A stretch of 64,000 nt of DNA from Arthrobacter sp. EpRS71 (GCF_001512285.1 NZ_LNUV01000006.1:1159273-1223272), one strand, 5' to 3'. Shown: positions 34,338 through 42,421, counted from the stretch's first letter. Notes: generated from the sequence alone by a model not told the origin. Program-made: numbers and translations.

Positions 34338-35243
34338 ATGAGCCAAGACAAACTGCTTGCACCCCTGACCACCCGCCGCCGGCCAGGACGCGGCGTCAGC
34401 CCTGCACTGCGCGGAGAGCGCAGCATTCTCCGCGGGATTGGGGTGACGCTGCTGTGGATGGTGGTGGCGATCAGCATCGCAGCCCTCGTGTGGATGGTGG
34501 CCCAGGCGTTTAGGGATACCCGGGCAATTCTCGATGACCCTTGGGGCGTCCCAACGTCGATGGACTTTGGGAACTTTGTCCGTGCCTGGACTGTTGGGGA
34601 CTTCGCCGTCGCAACGTGGAACAGCCTGCTGACCACGGTGGTGTCCTCGGTCCTGACGGTAGCCATCGCCGCACCGTGCTCCTACTACCTGAGCCGCGTG
34701 GACAACAAACTGACCCAAGGACTGAGCCTGTACTTCATCCTGGGCTTGGGAATTCCGGCGCAGGTCATCCTGATCCCGCTGTTCGTGATGCTCAACAGGG
34801 TGTACCTGACGGACAGCATCATCGGGCTGAACCTGGTGTACATCGGCGTCTCCATGCCCCTCACGGTCTTCCTGTTGACCGCGTTCTTCCGTTCCCTTCC
34901 CTTGGAAATGGAAGAAGCCGCGGCGCTGGATGGAACCACAGCGTTCGGGACGTTCTGGCGTATCACGTTGCCGCTGGCCAAGGGCGGAATCCTCACCGCT
35001 TTCATCCTCCAGGTCATCTCGCACTGGAACGAGACACTGCTGGCCCTGACGCTCCTTCAATCCACCGAGAAATACACCTTGCCCGTGGCCCTGATTTCCT
35101 TCGTGCAGCAGCAGACCTACTCGGGAGCCGACTGGGGTGGACTGTTCGCAGGACTGGTGATCGTGGTCCTGCCGATGCTCATCATCTACGTATGGCTGGG
35201 CCGGCGGCTGACGGAGGGACTGACGCTCGGGATGGGCAAATAG
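34338..35243 (+). CDS. ABC sugar transporter permease (MalG-like)
   Basis: A 301-residue, six-helix subunit. The EAA motif is EEAAALDGTTAFGTFWRITLPL (shown by its core EEAAALDG). AAAGGAAAAG lies just before the ATG. No ATP-binding subunit follows: the next gene is unrelated, so the importer presumably uses a shared ATPase of the MsiK/UgpC kind encoded elsewhere, which is common in actinobacteria. Confidence 0.92.
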   Translation: MSQDKLLAPLTTRRRPGRGVSPALRGERSILRGIGVTLLWMVVAISIAALVWMVAQAFRDTRAILDDPWGVPTSMDFGNFVRAWTVGDFAVATWNSLLTTVVSSVLTVAIAAPCSYYLSRVDNKLTQGLSLYFILGLGIPAQVILIPLFVMLNRVYLTDSIIGLNLVYIGVSMPLTVFLLTAFFRSLPLEMEEAAALDGTTAFGTFWRITLPLAKGGILTAFILQVISHWNETLLALTLLQSTEKYTLPVALISFVQQQTYSGADWGGLFAGLVIVVLPMLIIYVWLGRRLTEGLTLGMGK

Positions 35244-35330
35244 GCGCCGACGGCGGTGCTACCGCGGACCTAGCCGCGAGTTGCCTGGCATGTCTTGTCC
35301 TCGGCGCAGCACCAATGCCAGAGTGAAGCC

Positions 35331-35645
35331 ATGGCCACAGAAGAAGATGTCAGGCGCATCTGCCTGGGGATGCCCGGAGTGACCGAGCGGCCGAGCTGGG
35401 GGCAGCCCGCGTGGTTCGCCAAGTCCCTCATGGCACGCATGTGGGAGGAGGGCGTGGGCACCGTGAAAACGGATGAACGCGAAGCGCTCGCAGCCATGGA
35501 ACCGGACACGTTCTTCTGGACTCCGCATCACGATCAGTCCCCGACGTTGATGCTGATCCGGCTGGAGAAGGTGGACGTGGAAGAGCTCGACGAGCTGCTG
35601 CAGGAGTCGTACAGAATCGCAGGCGGCCCCGGCAAACCCAAGTAG
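35331..35645 (+). CDS. MmcQ/YjbR family DNA-binding-like protein
   Basis: A 104-residue protein of the YjbR/MmcQ fold: ATEEDVRRICLGMPGVTE at the start, GQPAWFAKS, and FFWTPHHDQSPTLMLIRL in the second half. The family resembles double-wing DNA-binding domains, but its role is unknown. I start at the ATG at 35331; an in-frame upstream start at 35295 adds residues not typical of the family. The last codons (CCC AAG) and the stop TAG lie inside a palindromic repeat arm that also ends an unrelated gene at 57959. Confidence 0.85.
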   Translation: MATEEDVRRICLGMPGVTERPSWGQPAWFAKSLMARMWEEGVGTVKTDEREALAAMEPDTFFWTPHHDQSPTLMLIRLEKVDVEELDELLQESYRIAGGPGKPK

Positions 35646-35703
35646 GTAGCAGATCAGGTCGTTCTCAGCGCTGGGAACGACCTGATCTGCTACTTAGTTG
35701 GGT
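35636..35703. repeat. 68-nt palindrome, copy 1 (family C)
   Basis: The outer arms ACCCAAGTAGGTAGC (35636-35650) and its near complement at 35689-35703 enclose a perfect inner stem of 19 pairs (35646-35664 with 35675-35693). The second copy is at 57901-57968 with the same length. The left arm supplies the PK-stop end of the YjbR-like gene. Probably also works as a terminator. Confidence 0.88.
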
Positions 35704-35728
35704 GCGGGCGCGGGTTAGACTCGGCCGC

Positions 35729-36043
35729 ATGGGGGAACACAACACATCAGGGAATCAGAACGCATCCGGGGAACACGGCACACCGAAGCCAGCGCGGAAG
35801 CCGGCAGCCGTCGTCGTGCCTTTGCTTGGCTTGATCGCGGTGATTGTGGGCGTGATCGTGGCATGGACCAACCAGAGCACGGACTTCGGTTGGTTCGCCT
35901 ATGCACCGTTGAGCGACACGGTCTTCATGGGGAACGGTGCCGCCATGGTCAGCCAAGGCACACAGATTGGGCTCGCCGTGACGGTAGTTGGCCTGCTGGT
36001 CCTCGCGTTCTGGGCGGGACTCGCTGTGGGCCGCCGCCGCTGA
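35729..36043 (+). CDS. Small two-helix membrane protein, unknown function
   Basis: 104 residues: a hydrophilic Asn/Gly/Lys-rich head (1-28), a first helix (AAVVVPLLGLIAVIVGVIVAW), a short loop with several aromatic residues (FGWFAYAPLSD), a second helix (LAVTVVGLLVLAFWAGLAV) and a terminal GRRR. No ribosome binding site precedes the ATG; a -10-like TTAGACT lies about 6-12 nt upstream, as expected for a leaderless mRNA. I do not recognise a functional family; similar small proteins are common in Arthrobacter relatives. Confidence 0.75.
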   Translation: MGEHNTSGNQNASGEHGTPKPARKPAAVVVPLLGLIAVIVGVIVAWTNQSTDFGWFAYAPLSDTVFMGNGAAMVSQGTQIGLAVTVVGLLVLAFWAGLAVGRRR

Positions 36044-36064
36044 GTTCGCCGGAAAACGACGAAA

Positions 36065-36103
36065 TCGCCGGATAGCTCCAGCGAACTGGCAGCTATCCGG
36101 CGA
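36065..36103. terminator. 13-bp perfect hairpin between convergent genes
   Basis: TCGCCGGATAGCT at 36065-36077 pairs completely with 36091-36103 around a 13-nt loop. It lies between the stop codons of the small membrane protein (plus) and ureidoglycine aminohydrolase (minus). No T-run on either strand. Confidence 0.6.
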
Positions 36104-36115
36104 TCTCGGCGCACA

Positions 36116-36928
36116 TCAGGTGAGCTTCACCTGGCGGTTCATGTCCTTGTACAGCAGGTAACGGAACTCGCCCGGACCACCGGCGTAGCAAGCCTGCGGG
36201 CAGAACGCGCGCAGCCACATGAAGTCGCCGGCTTCCACCTCAACCCAGTCGTTGTTGAGCAAGTACATGGCCTTGCCCTCCAGGACGTACAGGCCGTGCT
36301 CCATGACGTGGGTCTCCGGGAAGGGGATCACACCACCGGGCTGGAAGGTGACGATGTTGACCTGCATGTCGTGGGCGAGGTCGCTGGAGTCCGTGAAGCG
36401 CGTGGTCTTCCAGACGTCGTCGGTGTCCGGCATGGAGGTGGGCTCCACGTCCTTCTCGTTGGTGACGAAGGACTTGGCTTCGAACCCTTCGAGGCGCTCG
36501 TAGGCCTTGCGGATCCAGTGGAAGGAGACGATGTCGTCGGAGACGTTCTCCAAGCCCCACTCTGCTCCGGCGGCAAGGTAGGCGTAGCCGCCCTCCTCGA
36601 GGTGGTGCAGTTCGCCGTCGAGGGTCAGATTGACTTGGCCCTTGGTGACGAAGATGACGCCTTCAACGCCGGATTCGAACTCAGCCTTGGGTGCCCCGCC
36701 GCCCGGTGCGATCTCCACGATCAGCTGGGAGAACGTGGTGGCGAAGCCGGAAATCGGCCGCGCGATGATCCACGAGCGCGTGTTGGAGAAGCCCGGCAGG
36801 TTGGACGTGACGATGTCCGTCATGACGCCCTTGGGGATCACCGTGTAAGCCTCGGTGACGATGGCCCGCTCGGTGGTCAGCTGGGTCTGCGGCGGCAGGC
36901 CGCCCTGTGGGTAGTAGTACTTGCCCAT
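36116..36928 (-). CDS. allE: (S)-ureidoglycine aminohydrolase
   Basis: A 270-residue bicupin that hydrolyses ureidoglycine to ureidoglycolate and ammonia in allantoin breakdown. It starts with GKYYYPQGGLPPQTQ, a typical AllE start. The two cupin cores are visible: the first around GGGAPKAEFESGVEGVIFVTKG, and the second with metal-type ligands in FPETHVMEHGLYVLEG (Glu, His, His) and a later Gln in FCPQACYAGG. Last gene of the operon malic enzyme - malate synthase - DUF6986 - allE, 14 nt after the DUF6986 gene. Its product feeds the glyoxylate that malate synthase uses. Confidence 0.93.
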   Translation of the reverse strand: MGKYYYPQGGLPPQTQLTTERAIVTEAYTVIPKGVMTDIVTSNLPGFSNTRSWIIARPISGFATTFSQLIVEIAPGGGAPKAEFESGVEGVIFVTKGQVNLTLDGELHHLEEGGYAYLAAGAEWGLENVSDDIVSFHWIRKAYERLEGFEAKSFVTNEKDVEPTSMPDTDDVWKTTRFTDSSDLAHDMQVNIVTFQPGGVIPFPETHVMEHGLYVLEGKAMYLLNNDWVEVEAGDFMWLRAFCPQACYAGGPGEFRYLLYKDMNRQVKLT

Positions 36929-36942
36929 GCGAAATGCTCCTA

Positions 36943-38205
36943 TCAGTGGGAAGTTGGTTGCGCGAGCCGCGGGTGCGCCAGTGCGGTCAGCTGTGAAAGT
37001 TCGACGCCGGCAAGCGCCTTGACCTCGTCAGTCCCCACTGCGCCGCACTGGACGCCGCGGAGGACGAAACCAGCCAGGGCGCGGGCGGTGGCGGGCTCGT
37101 CCATGACGCCACCTTCGGTGCGCTCAACATAGTTGCGGAGGCGCAGGGCCGCGGCGGGCAGGCCTTCGCGGTAGAAAGCGTACGACGCCGAGAAGCGGCT
37201 GGGCAGTTGGGCGGCGTGGAGGTCCCAGCCCTGGTAGTAGCCGTTTTCCAGGGAACGACGAACCAAACGGCCGTGCAGCTTCCATGCGTCTTCCACAGCA
37301 TCGCCCACGGGGATGATGTTGGTGGAACCGTCGGAAAGGCGGATGCCCGTTCCGGCAACGGCCAGTTGCATGACCTGCTTCGCGAAATCGGCCACGGGGT
37401 GCTCCATGGACTGGTATTCCGCGGAAATACCCAAGGACGCGCTGTAGTCGTACGTCCCGTAGTGCAGGGCGCTGATGCGGCCCGGCACCACGTGGGGGAG
37501 TTGCGCCACTGGCGAGGTTCCGTCAGCACCGATGATGAGCTGTGGCGTTTCCACCTGCACCTCAAAACGAAGCCGGCCGGCGGGAAGACCGTGGACTTCC
37601 TCAAGCCGGGACACTGCGAAGTCCATGGCCTGAACCTGGGCCACCGTGGTGACCTTGGGCAGGGTGAGGATCAGTCCAGCGGGGAGCTCGCCGGCTTCAG
37701 CCAACGTGGAGACGAACAGATCCAACGTCCTCAGGCCGCGGGCCCGGGTAGGGGCTTCGAAGCACTTGAAGCGGATGCCGATGAACGGCGGAGCTGTTCC
37801 GGCCGCAACTGCAGCGGCAACCGCGTTGGCGGCAGCCTCGGCGTCGGCGTCCTCTGCCTCGTCGCCGCGGTCACCGTAGCCGTCTTCGAAGTCCAAACGC
37901 AGGTCCTCGATCGGTTCCGCGGAGAGCTTCGCGGCGACACGCTCCGCAACAGCGGAAGCCAGGTGAGACTCCTGGCCCAACAGCTGGCCGAGCTTCTCCA
38001 GGCCCCCATGGGCCTCCGCCGTCGCGAGTGCCTGCGCGCCCCAATCTGCCACAAAGGTGGGGGTGAAGCGGTCGGCCGGGATGTAGACGGTGTGGATCGG
38101 CTGGCGTGAGCCGTCGTCGCCGGGGTAATTGCGGTCCAGCAACTCGTCGGTGGCGGTCAGCTGCGACTCGATGTGGGCCAGGTCTGCGGGCGTCAACGAA
38201 CTCAT
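36943..38205 (-). CDS. DUF6986/HpcH-HpaI aldolase-like protein
   Basis: A 420-residue protein related to the CitE/HpcH/HpaI lyase superfamily (I recall the name DUF6986 for this group). Metal- and substrate-binding features of the barrel are present: LRLDFEDGYG (about residue 105), FKCFEAPTRARGLRTLDL, LPKVTT, FEVQVETPQLI with the conserved Glu, and ALHYGTYDYSA in place of the CitE GTNDL-like loop. Reaction unknown; a carbon-carbon lyase or ligase working with glyoxylate, pyruvate or a hydroxyacid would fit. It overlaps malate synthase by 1 nt and lies directly before allE, so it belongs to ureide and glyoxylate metabolism. Confidence 0.75.
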   Translation of the reverse strand: MSSLTPADLAHIESQLTATDELLDRNYPGDDGSRQPIHTVYIPADRFTPTFVADWGAQALATAEAHGGLEKLGQLLGQESHLASAVAERVAAKLSAEPIEDLRLDFEDGYGDRGDEAEDADAEAAANAVAAAVAAGTAPPFIGIRFKCFEAPTRARGLRTLDLFVSTLAEAGELPAGLILTLPKVTTVAQVQAMDFAVSRLEEVHGLPAGRLRFEVQVETPQLIIGADGTSPVAQLPHVVPGRISALHYGTYDYSASLGISAEYQSMEHPVADFAKQVMQLAVAGTGIRLSDGSTNIIPVGDAVEDAWKLHGRLVRRSLENGYYQGWDLHAAQLPSRFSASYAFYREGLPAAALRLRNYVERTEGGVMDEPATARALAGFVLRGVQCGAVGTDEVKALAGVELSQLTALAHPRLAQPTSH

Positions 38206-39818
38206 CAGCCCACCAACTCATACGCGGGAGTGGTGAGGAAGTCCGTGTAATCGTCGGACAGGCAGATGTCCTCGATCAGTTTGGACGCCGGCTCGTAGTA
38301 CTTTGCGAAGTTCTCGTCGCCGAATTCGATGCGAAGGCGCTCTGTTTCTTCGCCGAGGATGCGGCTGACGAGTTCGCGGGTTACGGTGTTGCCCGTGTCG
38401 GCCAGGACGGACTTGTTGCGCAGCTGCTGCCATACCTGTGAGCGGGAGATCTCCGCCGTCGCGGCGTCTTCCATGAGGTTGTGGATGGCAACTGCGCCGC
38501 TGCCGGAAATCCACACACCGGTGTAGGCGACGGCGACGTACAGGTTCAGGCGCAGGCCTGCCTCCGTGACGGTGCCGCCGGCGGAGGCGACGTCGATCAG
38601 CTGCTCCGCGGTGACGTTCACCTCGGGGCGCTGCTTGTCCAGCTGGTTCTTCTTACCGCCGTTGGCAGGGTCGCCCAGCACCGAATCGAAGACTTCGCGA
38701 CAGGTGGACACCAGGTCCGGGTGCGCAACCCAGGAGCCGTCGAAGCCATCGTTTGCTTCGCGGGTCTTGTCGGCGCGGACCTTGTCGAAGGCTGCGGCCG
38801 TGACGTCCGGCTGCTTGCGGTTGGGGATGACGGCGGCCATGCCACCCATGGCGAAGGCGCCGCGCTTGTGGCAGGTCTTGACCAGGAGTTCGGTGTAGGC
38901 GCGCATGAACGGCGCCGTCATGGCCACGGTGGCGCGGTCCGGGAGCACGAACTCTTCACCGGCATCACGGAAGTACTTGATGATGCTGAAGAGGTAGTCC
39001 CAACGGCCGGCGTTCAGGCCTGAGGCGTGGTCGCGCAGTTCGTAGAGGATCTCGTCCATTTCGAACGCTGCCGGGATGGTTTCGATCAGCACGGTGGCGC
39101 GGACGCTGCCCTGCGGAACGCCGAGGTAATCCTGGGCGAACACAAAGACGTCGTTCCACAGCCGGGCCTCGAGGTGGCTCTCCATCTTGGGCAGGTAGTA
39201 GTACGGGCCCTGACCGTTTTCCAGGAGCTGCTTGGCGATGTGGAAGAAGTGCAGGCCGAAGTCCACCAGCGCACCCACGGCGGGTGCGCCGTCGAGCAGT
39301 ACGTGGCTTTCCTCCATGTGCCAGCCGCGGGGGCGGGCCACCACAACGGCCAGGGGAGCATCCGTGCGGAGACGGTATTCCTTGCCCTCGGGGGAGGTGA
39401 AGCTCAAGGTGCCCCGGGCGGCGTCGCGGAGGTTGAGGATGGCGTCGATGACGTTCGGCCACGTGGGCGTGCTGGCGTCTTCCAGGTCCGCCAACCACAC
39501 CTTGGCGCCGGAGTTCAGCGCGTTGATGGCCATCTTGGCCGGGGTGGCCGGGCCGGTCATCTCAACGCGGCGGTCCTGCAAAGCTGCCGGTGCTTCGGCA
39601 ACCTTCCAGTCGCCGTCGCGGATGTCCTGGGTCTCCGGGAGGAAGTCCAGGCGGGAGGTGTCCGCAACCTTCTGGCGCTTGACGCCGCGCGCCTGCAGAA
39701 GCTCGTTGCGGGTGCCGGCAAAGCGGGTGTGCAGTTCTTCGATGAAGGCCAGTGCCTCCGGAGTGAGGATCTCCTCGGCGCGATCGATCGGCCGGGGATC
39801 AGTGACTGTAATAGCCAT
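38205..39818 (-). CDS. aceB: Malate synthase A
   Basis: A 537-residue TIM-barrel enzyme condensing glyoxylate and acetyl-CoA to malate. Family marks: LADLEDASTPTWPN, the catalytic Arg region ARPRGWHMEESH, VLIETIPAAFEMDEILYEL (core ETIPAAFEMDEI) with metal ligands, and DGSWVAHPDLV. The length matches the A form. In this operon it removes the glyoxylate coming from ureidoglycolate, with NAD malic enzyme next upstream (34 nt gap). No isocitrate lyase lies beside it, which again favours the purine-derived glyoxylate route over the acetate shunt. Confidence 0.95.
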   Translation of the reverse strand: MAITVTDPRPIDRAEEILTPEALAFIEELHTRFAGTRNELLQARGVKRQKVADTSRLDFLPETQDIRDGDWKVAEAPAALQDRRVEMTGPATPAKMAINALNSGAKVWLADLEDASTPTWPNVIDAILNLRDAARGTLSFTSPEGKEYRLRTDAPLAVVVARPRGWHMEESHVLLDGAPAVGALVDFGLHFFHIAKQLLENGQGPYYYLPKMESHLEARLWNDVFVFAQDYLGVPQGSVRATVLIETIPAAFEMDEILYELRDHASGLNAGRWDYLFSIIKYFRDAGEEFVLPDRATVAMTAPFMRAYTELLVKTCHKRGAFAMGGMAAVIPNRKQPDVTAAAFDKVRADKTREANDGFDGSWVAHPDLVSTCREVFDSVLGDPANGGKKNQLDKQRPEVNVTAEQLIDVASAGGTVTEAGLRLNLYVAVAYTGVWISGSGAVAIHNLMEDAATAEISRSQVWQQLRNKSVLADTGNTVTRELVSRILGEETERLRIEFGDENFAKYYEPASKLIEDICLSDDYTDFLTTPAYELVG

Positions 39819-39852
39819 GTGAGCGGATTCCTTTTTCTAGGGTGCGCTGGTG

Positions 39853-41253
39853 CTACAGCGCGCTGGCGGCGTTTGCGTGCGCGGCGGTTGCCACAGCGGC
39901 AGCAACATCGGCAGCAACATGGGGATCGAAGACGCTGGGGATAATGTAACTCGCGTTGAGCTCATCGTCAGCTACCCGGTTGGCGATTGCCTCGGCGGCC
40001 GCTACCAGCATGTTGGGCGTGATGTCCGATGCCCCTGCGTCCAGCAGCCCGCGGAAGAAGCCGGGGAAGGCCAGCACGTTGTTGATCTGGTTGGGGAAGT
40101 CGCTGCGACCGGTAGCGACCACGGCTGCGTGCTTGGACGCGATGACGGGGTCGATCTCCGGGGTGGGGTTGGCCATGGCGAACACGATTGCGTCCTCTGC
40201 CATGGAAGCAACCTGCTCTTCGCCGATCACGTGCGGGGCGGAGACGCCGATGAAGACGTCGGCTCCCTTGAGGGCGTCGTGGAGGGTGCCGGAGAAGCCT
40301 TCTTCGTTGGTGTTCGCGGCGATCCAGCTACGGTGTTCGTCGCCGTATTCTTCGCCGGAGTGGATGGCGCCGGAGCGGCCGGCGGCGATGATGTGCTGCG
40401 CACCCTGAGCCTTGAGGAGCTGGATGATGGCCGAGCCGGCAGCGCCGACGCCCGAAACAACAATCTTGACCTCGGAGAGCTTCTTGTCCACAACACGCAG
40501 GGCGTTCACCAAGGCAGCGAGCGTGACGATCGCGGTGCCGTGCTGGTCATCGTGGAACACCGGGATGTCCAGTTCTTCGCGGAGGCGGTTCTCGATCTCG
40601 AAGCAGCGCGGTGCAGCGATGTCTTCGAGGTTGATGCCGCCGTAGACGGGGGCCATGGCCTTGGCGATCATGATGATCTCTTCGGTGTCCTGGGTGTCCA
40701 GGCAGACCGGCCAGGCGTCAACGTTGGCGAACTGCTTGAACAGCGCGGCCTTGCCTTCCATCACGGGAAGGGCAGCGGCGGGGCCGATGTTGCCCAGGCC
40801 CAAGACGGCCGAACCGTCAGTGAGGACGGCGATGGTGTTGCGCTTGACCGTCAGGTTGCGGGCTGCGGCCGGATCCTCAGCGATGGCCATGCAAACGCGG
40901 GCGACGCCGGGAGTGTAGGCACGCGAGAGGTCGTCACGGTTGCGCAGGGCTACTTTGGGGACAACCTCGAGTTTGCCACCGAGGTGCATGAGGAAGGTGC
41001 GGTCCGAGACGTGCTGGACGGTGACGCCGTCGAGGGCGTTCAAAGCGTCCTTCACGCGGCCTGCGTGGTCGTCGTCCGTGGTGTTGCAGGTGACGTCAAC
41101 AACGATCGTCTCGTGGTGGGATTCCGTGACGTCCAGTGCGGTGATCGCTGCACCGGCTGCGCCGACGGCTGCTGCCAGTTCACTGGTAGCTGTGAAGCTC
41201 GACGGTGCGGCGACGCGCAGGGTGATCGAGTTTCCGGGGCTCGGATTCGCCAT
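39853..41253 (-). CDS. NAD-dependent malic enzyme
   Basis: A 466-residue oxidative decarboxylase of malate to pyruvate. An ACT-like regulatory domain (residues 10-85) precedes the malic domain, which shows YTPGVARVC, LTDGSAVLGLGNIGP, EDIAAPRCFEIE and FHDDQHGTAIV. The NAD fold follows (VVSGVGAAGSAI). First gene of the operon with malate synthase, DUF6986 and allE, so malate made from glyoxylate can be turned into pyruvate. The promoter region carries an IclR-type motif (41306-41320). The cofactor is inferred from the subfamily. Confidence 0.93.
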   Translation of the reverse strand: MANPSPGNSITLRVAAPSSFTATSELAAAVGAAGAAITALDVTESHHETIVVDVTCNTTDDDHAGRVKDALNALDGVTVQHVSDRTFLMHLGGKLEVVPKVALRNRDDLSRAYTPGVARVCMAIAEDPAAARNLTVKRNTIAVLTDGSAVLGLGNIGPAAALPVMEGKAALFKQFANVDAWPVCLDTQDTEEIIMIAKAMAPVYGGINLEDIAAPRCFEIENRLREELDIPVFHDDQHGTAIVTLAALVNALRVVDKKLSEVKIVVSGVGAAGSAIIQLLKAQGAQHIIAAGRSGAIHSGEEYGDEHRSWIAANTNEEGFSGTLHDALKGADVFIGVSAPHVIGEEQVASMAEDAIVFAMANPTPEIDPVIASKHAAVVATGRSDFPNQINNVLAFPGFFRGLLDAGASDITPNMLVAAAEAIANRVADDELNASYIIPSVFDPHVAADVAAAVATAAHANAASAL

Positions 41254-41305
41254 TGAAATTCCTCCTGTAAGGCCCGTTCCCGGGCCGCCGTTCCAAACTG
41301 AATGT

Positions 41306-41320
41306 TTTCGTATTATGGAT
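41306..41320. promoter_or_regulatory. Candidate IclR-type operator, malic enzyme promoter
   Basis: TTTCGTATTATGGAT lies 53 nt upstream of the malic enzyme ATG and overlaps its AT-rich -10-like region on the minus strand (CATAATAC). It differs at one position in its first 12 bases from each of TTTCGTATTGTG (62334) and TTCCGTATTATG-like TTCCGTATTGTG (62529; two changes). The neighbouring divergent IclR gene is the natural candidate ligand. Confidence 0.5.
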
Positions 41321-41474
41321 ATTATTATCTACAAAGTGGAAACACAACCCCTTGCTTGGTCATGTTTGGCGTCATCGCGCAGGTACGGGTTGTGCTGTAT
41401 GTTGGGTGTTCTAAGCAATTCTTTTCACGATGCGGATAAGAGTTGTCGGAATCTGAGTCATTGGAGACAAGGGA

Positions 41475-42230
41475 ATGGCTGAAAAAGCCTCCGGAGGCGT
41501 GCAGTCCGTTGAGCGCGTCTTTGAACTGCTGGAACTGATCACGGACGCGGGCGGCGACGTCACGCTGAGCGAACTCTCGTCGTCCACTGACCTGCCCCTG
41601 CCTACCATCCATCGCCTTTTGCGGACCCTGGTGTCCCTTGGCTACATCCGGCAGCTGCCCAACCGCCGCTACGCCCTGGGCCCGCGGCTCATCCGGCTTG
41701 GCGAAGGAGCCAGCAAGCAGCTCGGCGCTGTGGCCCGTCCGCAGCTGAAGACCCTGGTGGAACGCCTCGGCGAAACCTCCAACATGGCCGTCCTGGACTC
41801 GGACATGGTCATCTACGTGGCCCAGGTTCCGTCCATGCACTCCATGCGCATGTTCACAGAGGTGGGCCGCCGCGCCCACACGCACGATACCGGCGTGGGC
41901 AAAGCCATCCTCGCCCAGTTGGACGACGAGGTTGTCCGCGGCATCGTGGCCCGCACCGGAATGCCCACCCCCACGGCCAAGAGCATCGGGGACATCGACT
42001 CCCTGCTGGCAGACCTGGCCCTGATCCGTGAGCGTGGGTACTCCATTGACGAGGAAGAGCAGGAGCTCGGCGTCCGCTGCTTCGCCATGGCCGTTCCCAA
42101 CGCTCCCACCCCCACGGCAATCTCCGTGTCCGGGCCCATTACCCGCGTGGACCAGAGCTTCGCGGACCGTGCCGTGCCCATGCTGCGTGAAGCGGCCAAG
42201 GCAATCTCCGCGGAGCTCAACCAGAACTGA
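41475..42230 (+). CDS. IclR family transcriptional regulator (AllR-like)
   Basis: A 251-residue regulator: helix-turn-helix in residues 8-65 (VQSVERVFELLELI, LPLPTIHRLLRTLVSLGYI) and an effector domain with DTGVGKAILAQL and the usual Cys-containing ELGVRCFAMAVP pocket. It diverges from the malic enzyme operon and sits in the centre of the purine and ureide cluster, as AllR does in enterobacteria and streptomycetes. It probably represses the cluster until allantoin or glyoxylate binds; the specific effector is inference. A strong hairpin terminator follows at 42266. Confidence 0.88.
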   Translation: MAEKASGGVQSVERVFELLELITDAGGDVTLSELSSSTDLPLPTIHRLLRTLVSLGYIRQLPNRRYALGPRLIRLGEGASKQLGAVARPQLKTLVERLGETSNMAVLDSDMVIYVAQVPSMHSMRMFTEVGRRAHTHDTGVGKAILAQLDDEVVRGIVARTGMPTPTAKSIGDIDSLLADLALIRERGYSIDEEEQELGVRCFAMAVPNAPTPTAISVSGPITRVDQSFADRAVPMLREAAKAISAELNQN

Positions 42231-42265
42231 CTTCCCACCCGCGCTTCCAGCGCGCGGGGTAGTAC

Positions 42266-42302
42266 AAGGTGGCAATGTTCCCCAGGAACATTGCCACCTT
42301 TT
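42266..42302 (+). terminator. Rho-independent terminator of the IclR gene
   Basis: A perfect 16-bp stem, arms 42266-42281 and 42285-42300, 3-nt loop, followed by a run of T at 42299-42302. It lies 35 nt after the IclR stop codon and is nearly symmetrical, so it may also stop minus-strand transcripts. Confidence 0.85.
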
Positions 42303-42386
42303 GTCATGTCGGCGATGTCTTTGAGCGGGCAGGAGGCCAAGCCGCAAAGGCAAGTGCCGTCGTCGTACACTCCACTCAGGCGACAG

Positions 42387-42421
42387 AAAAGCGGCAGCGT
42401 CCCCCAAGGAAACACTGCCGC
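42387..42421 (-). terminator. Rho-independent terminator of the NCS2 permease gene
   Basis: On the minus strand GCGGCAG and CTGCCGC (arms at 42415-42421 and 42391-42397) are followed by TTTTCTG. It lies 24 nt past the permease stop codon, back to back with the IclR terminator. Confidence 0.8.

Noticed and set aside
39850..41256. Plus-strand frame of 468 codons opposite malic enzyme
   Set aside because: Antisense of a conserved enzyme; Val/Gly/Asp-rich composition without domains.
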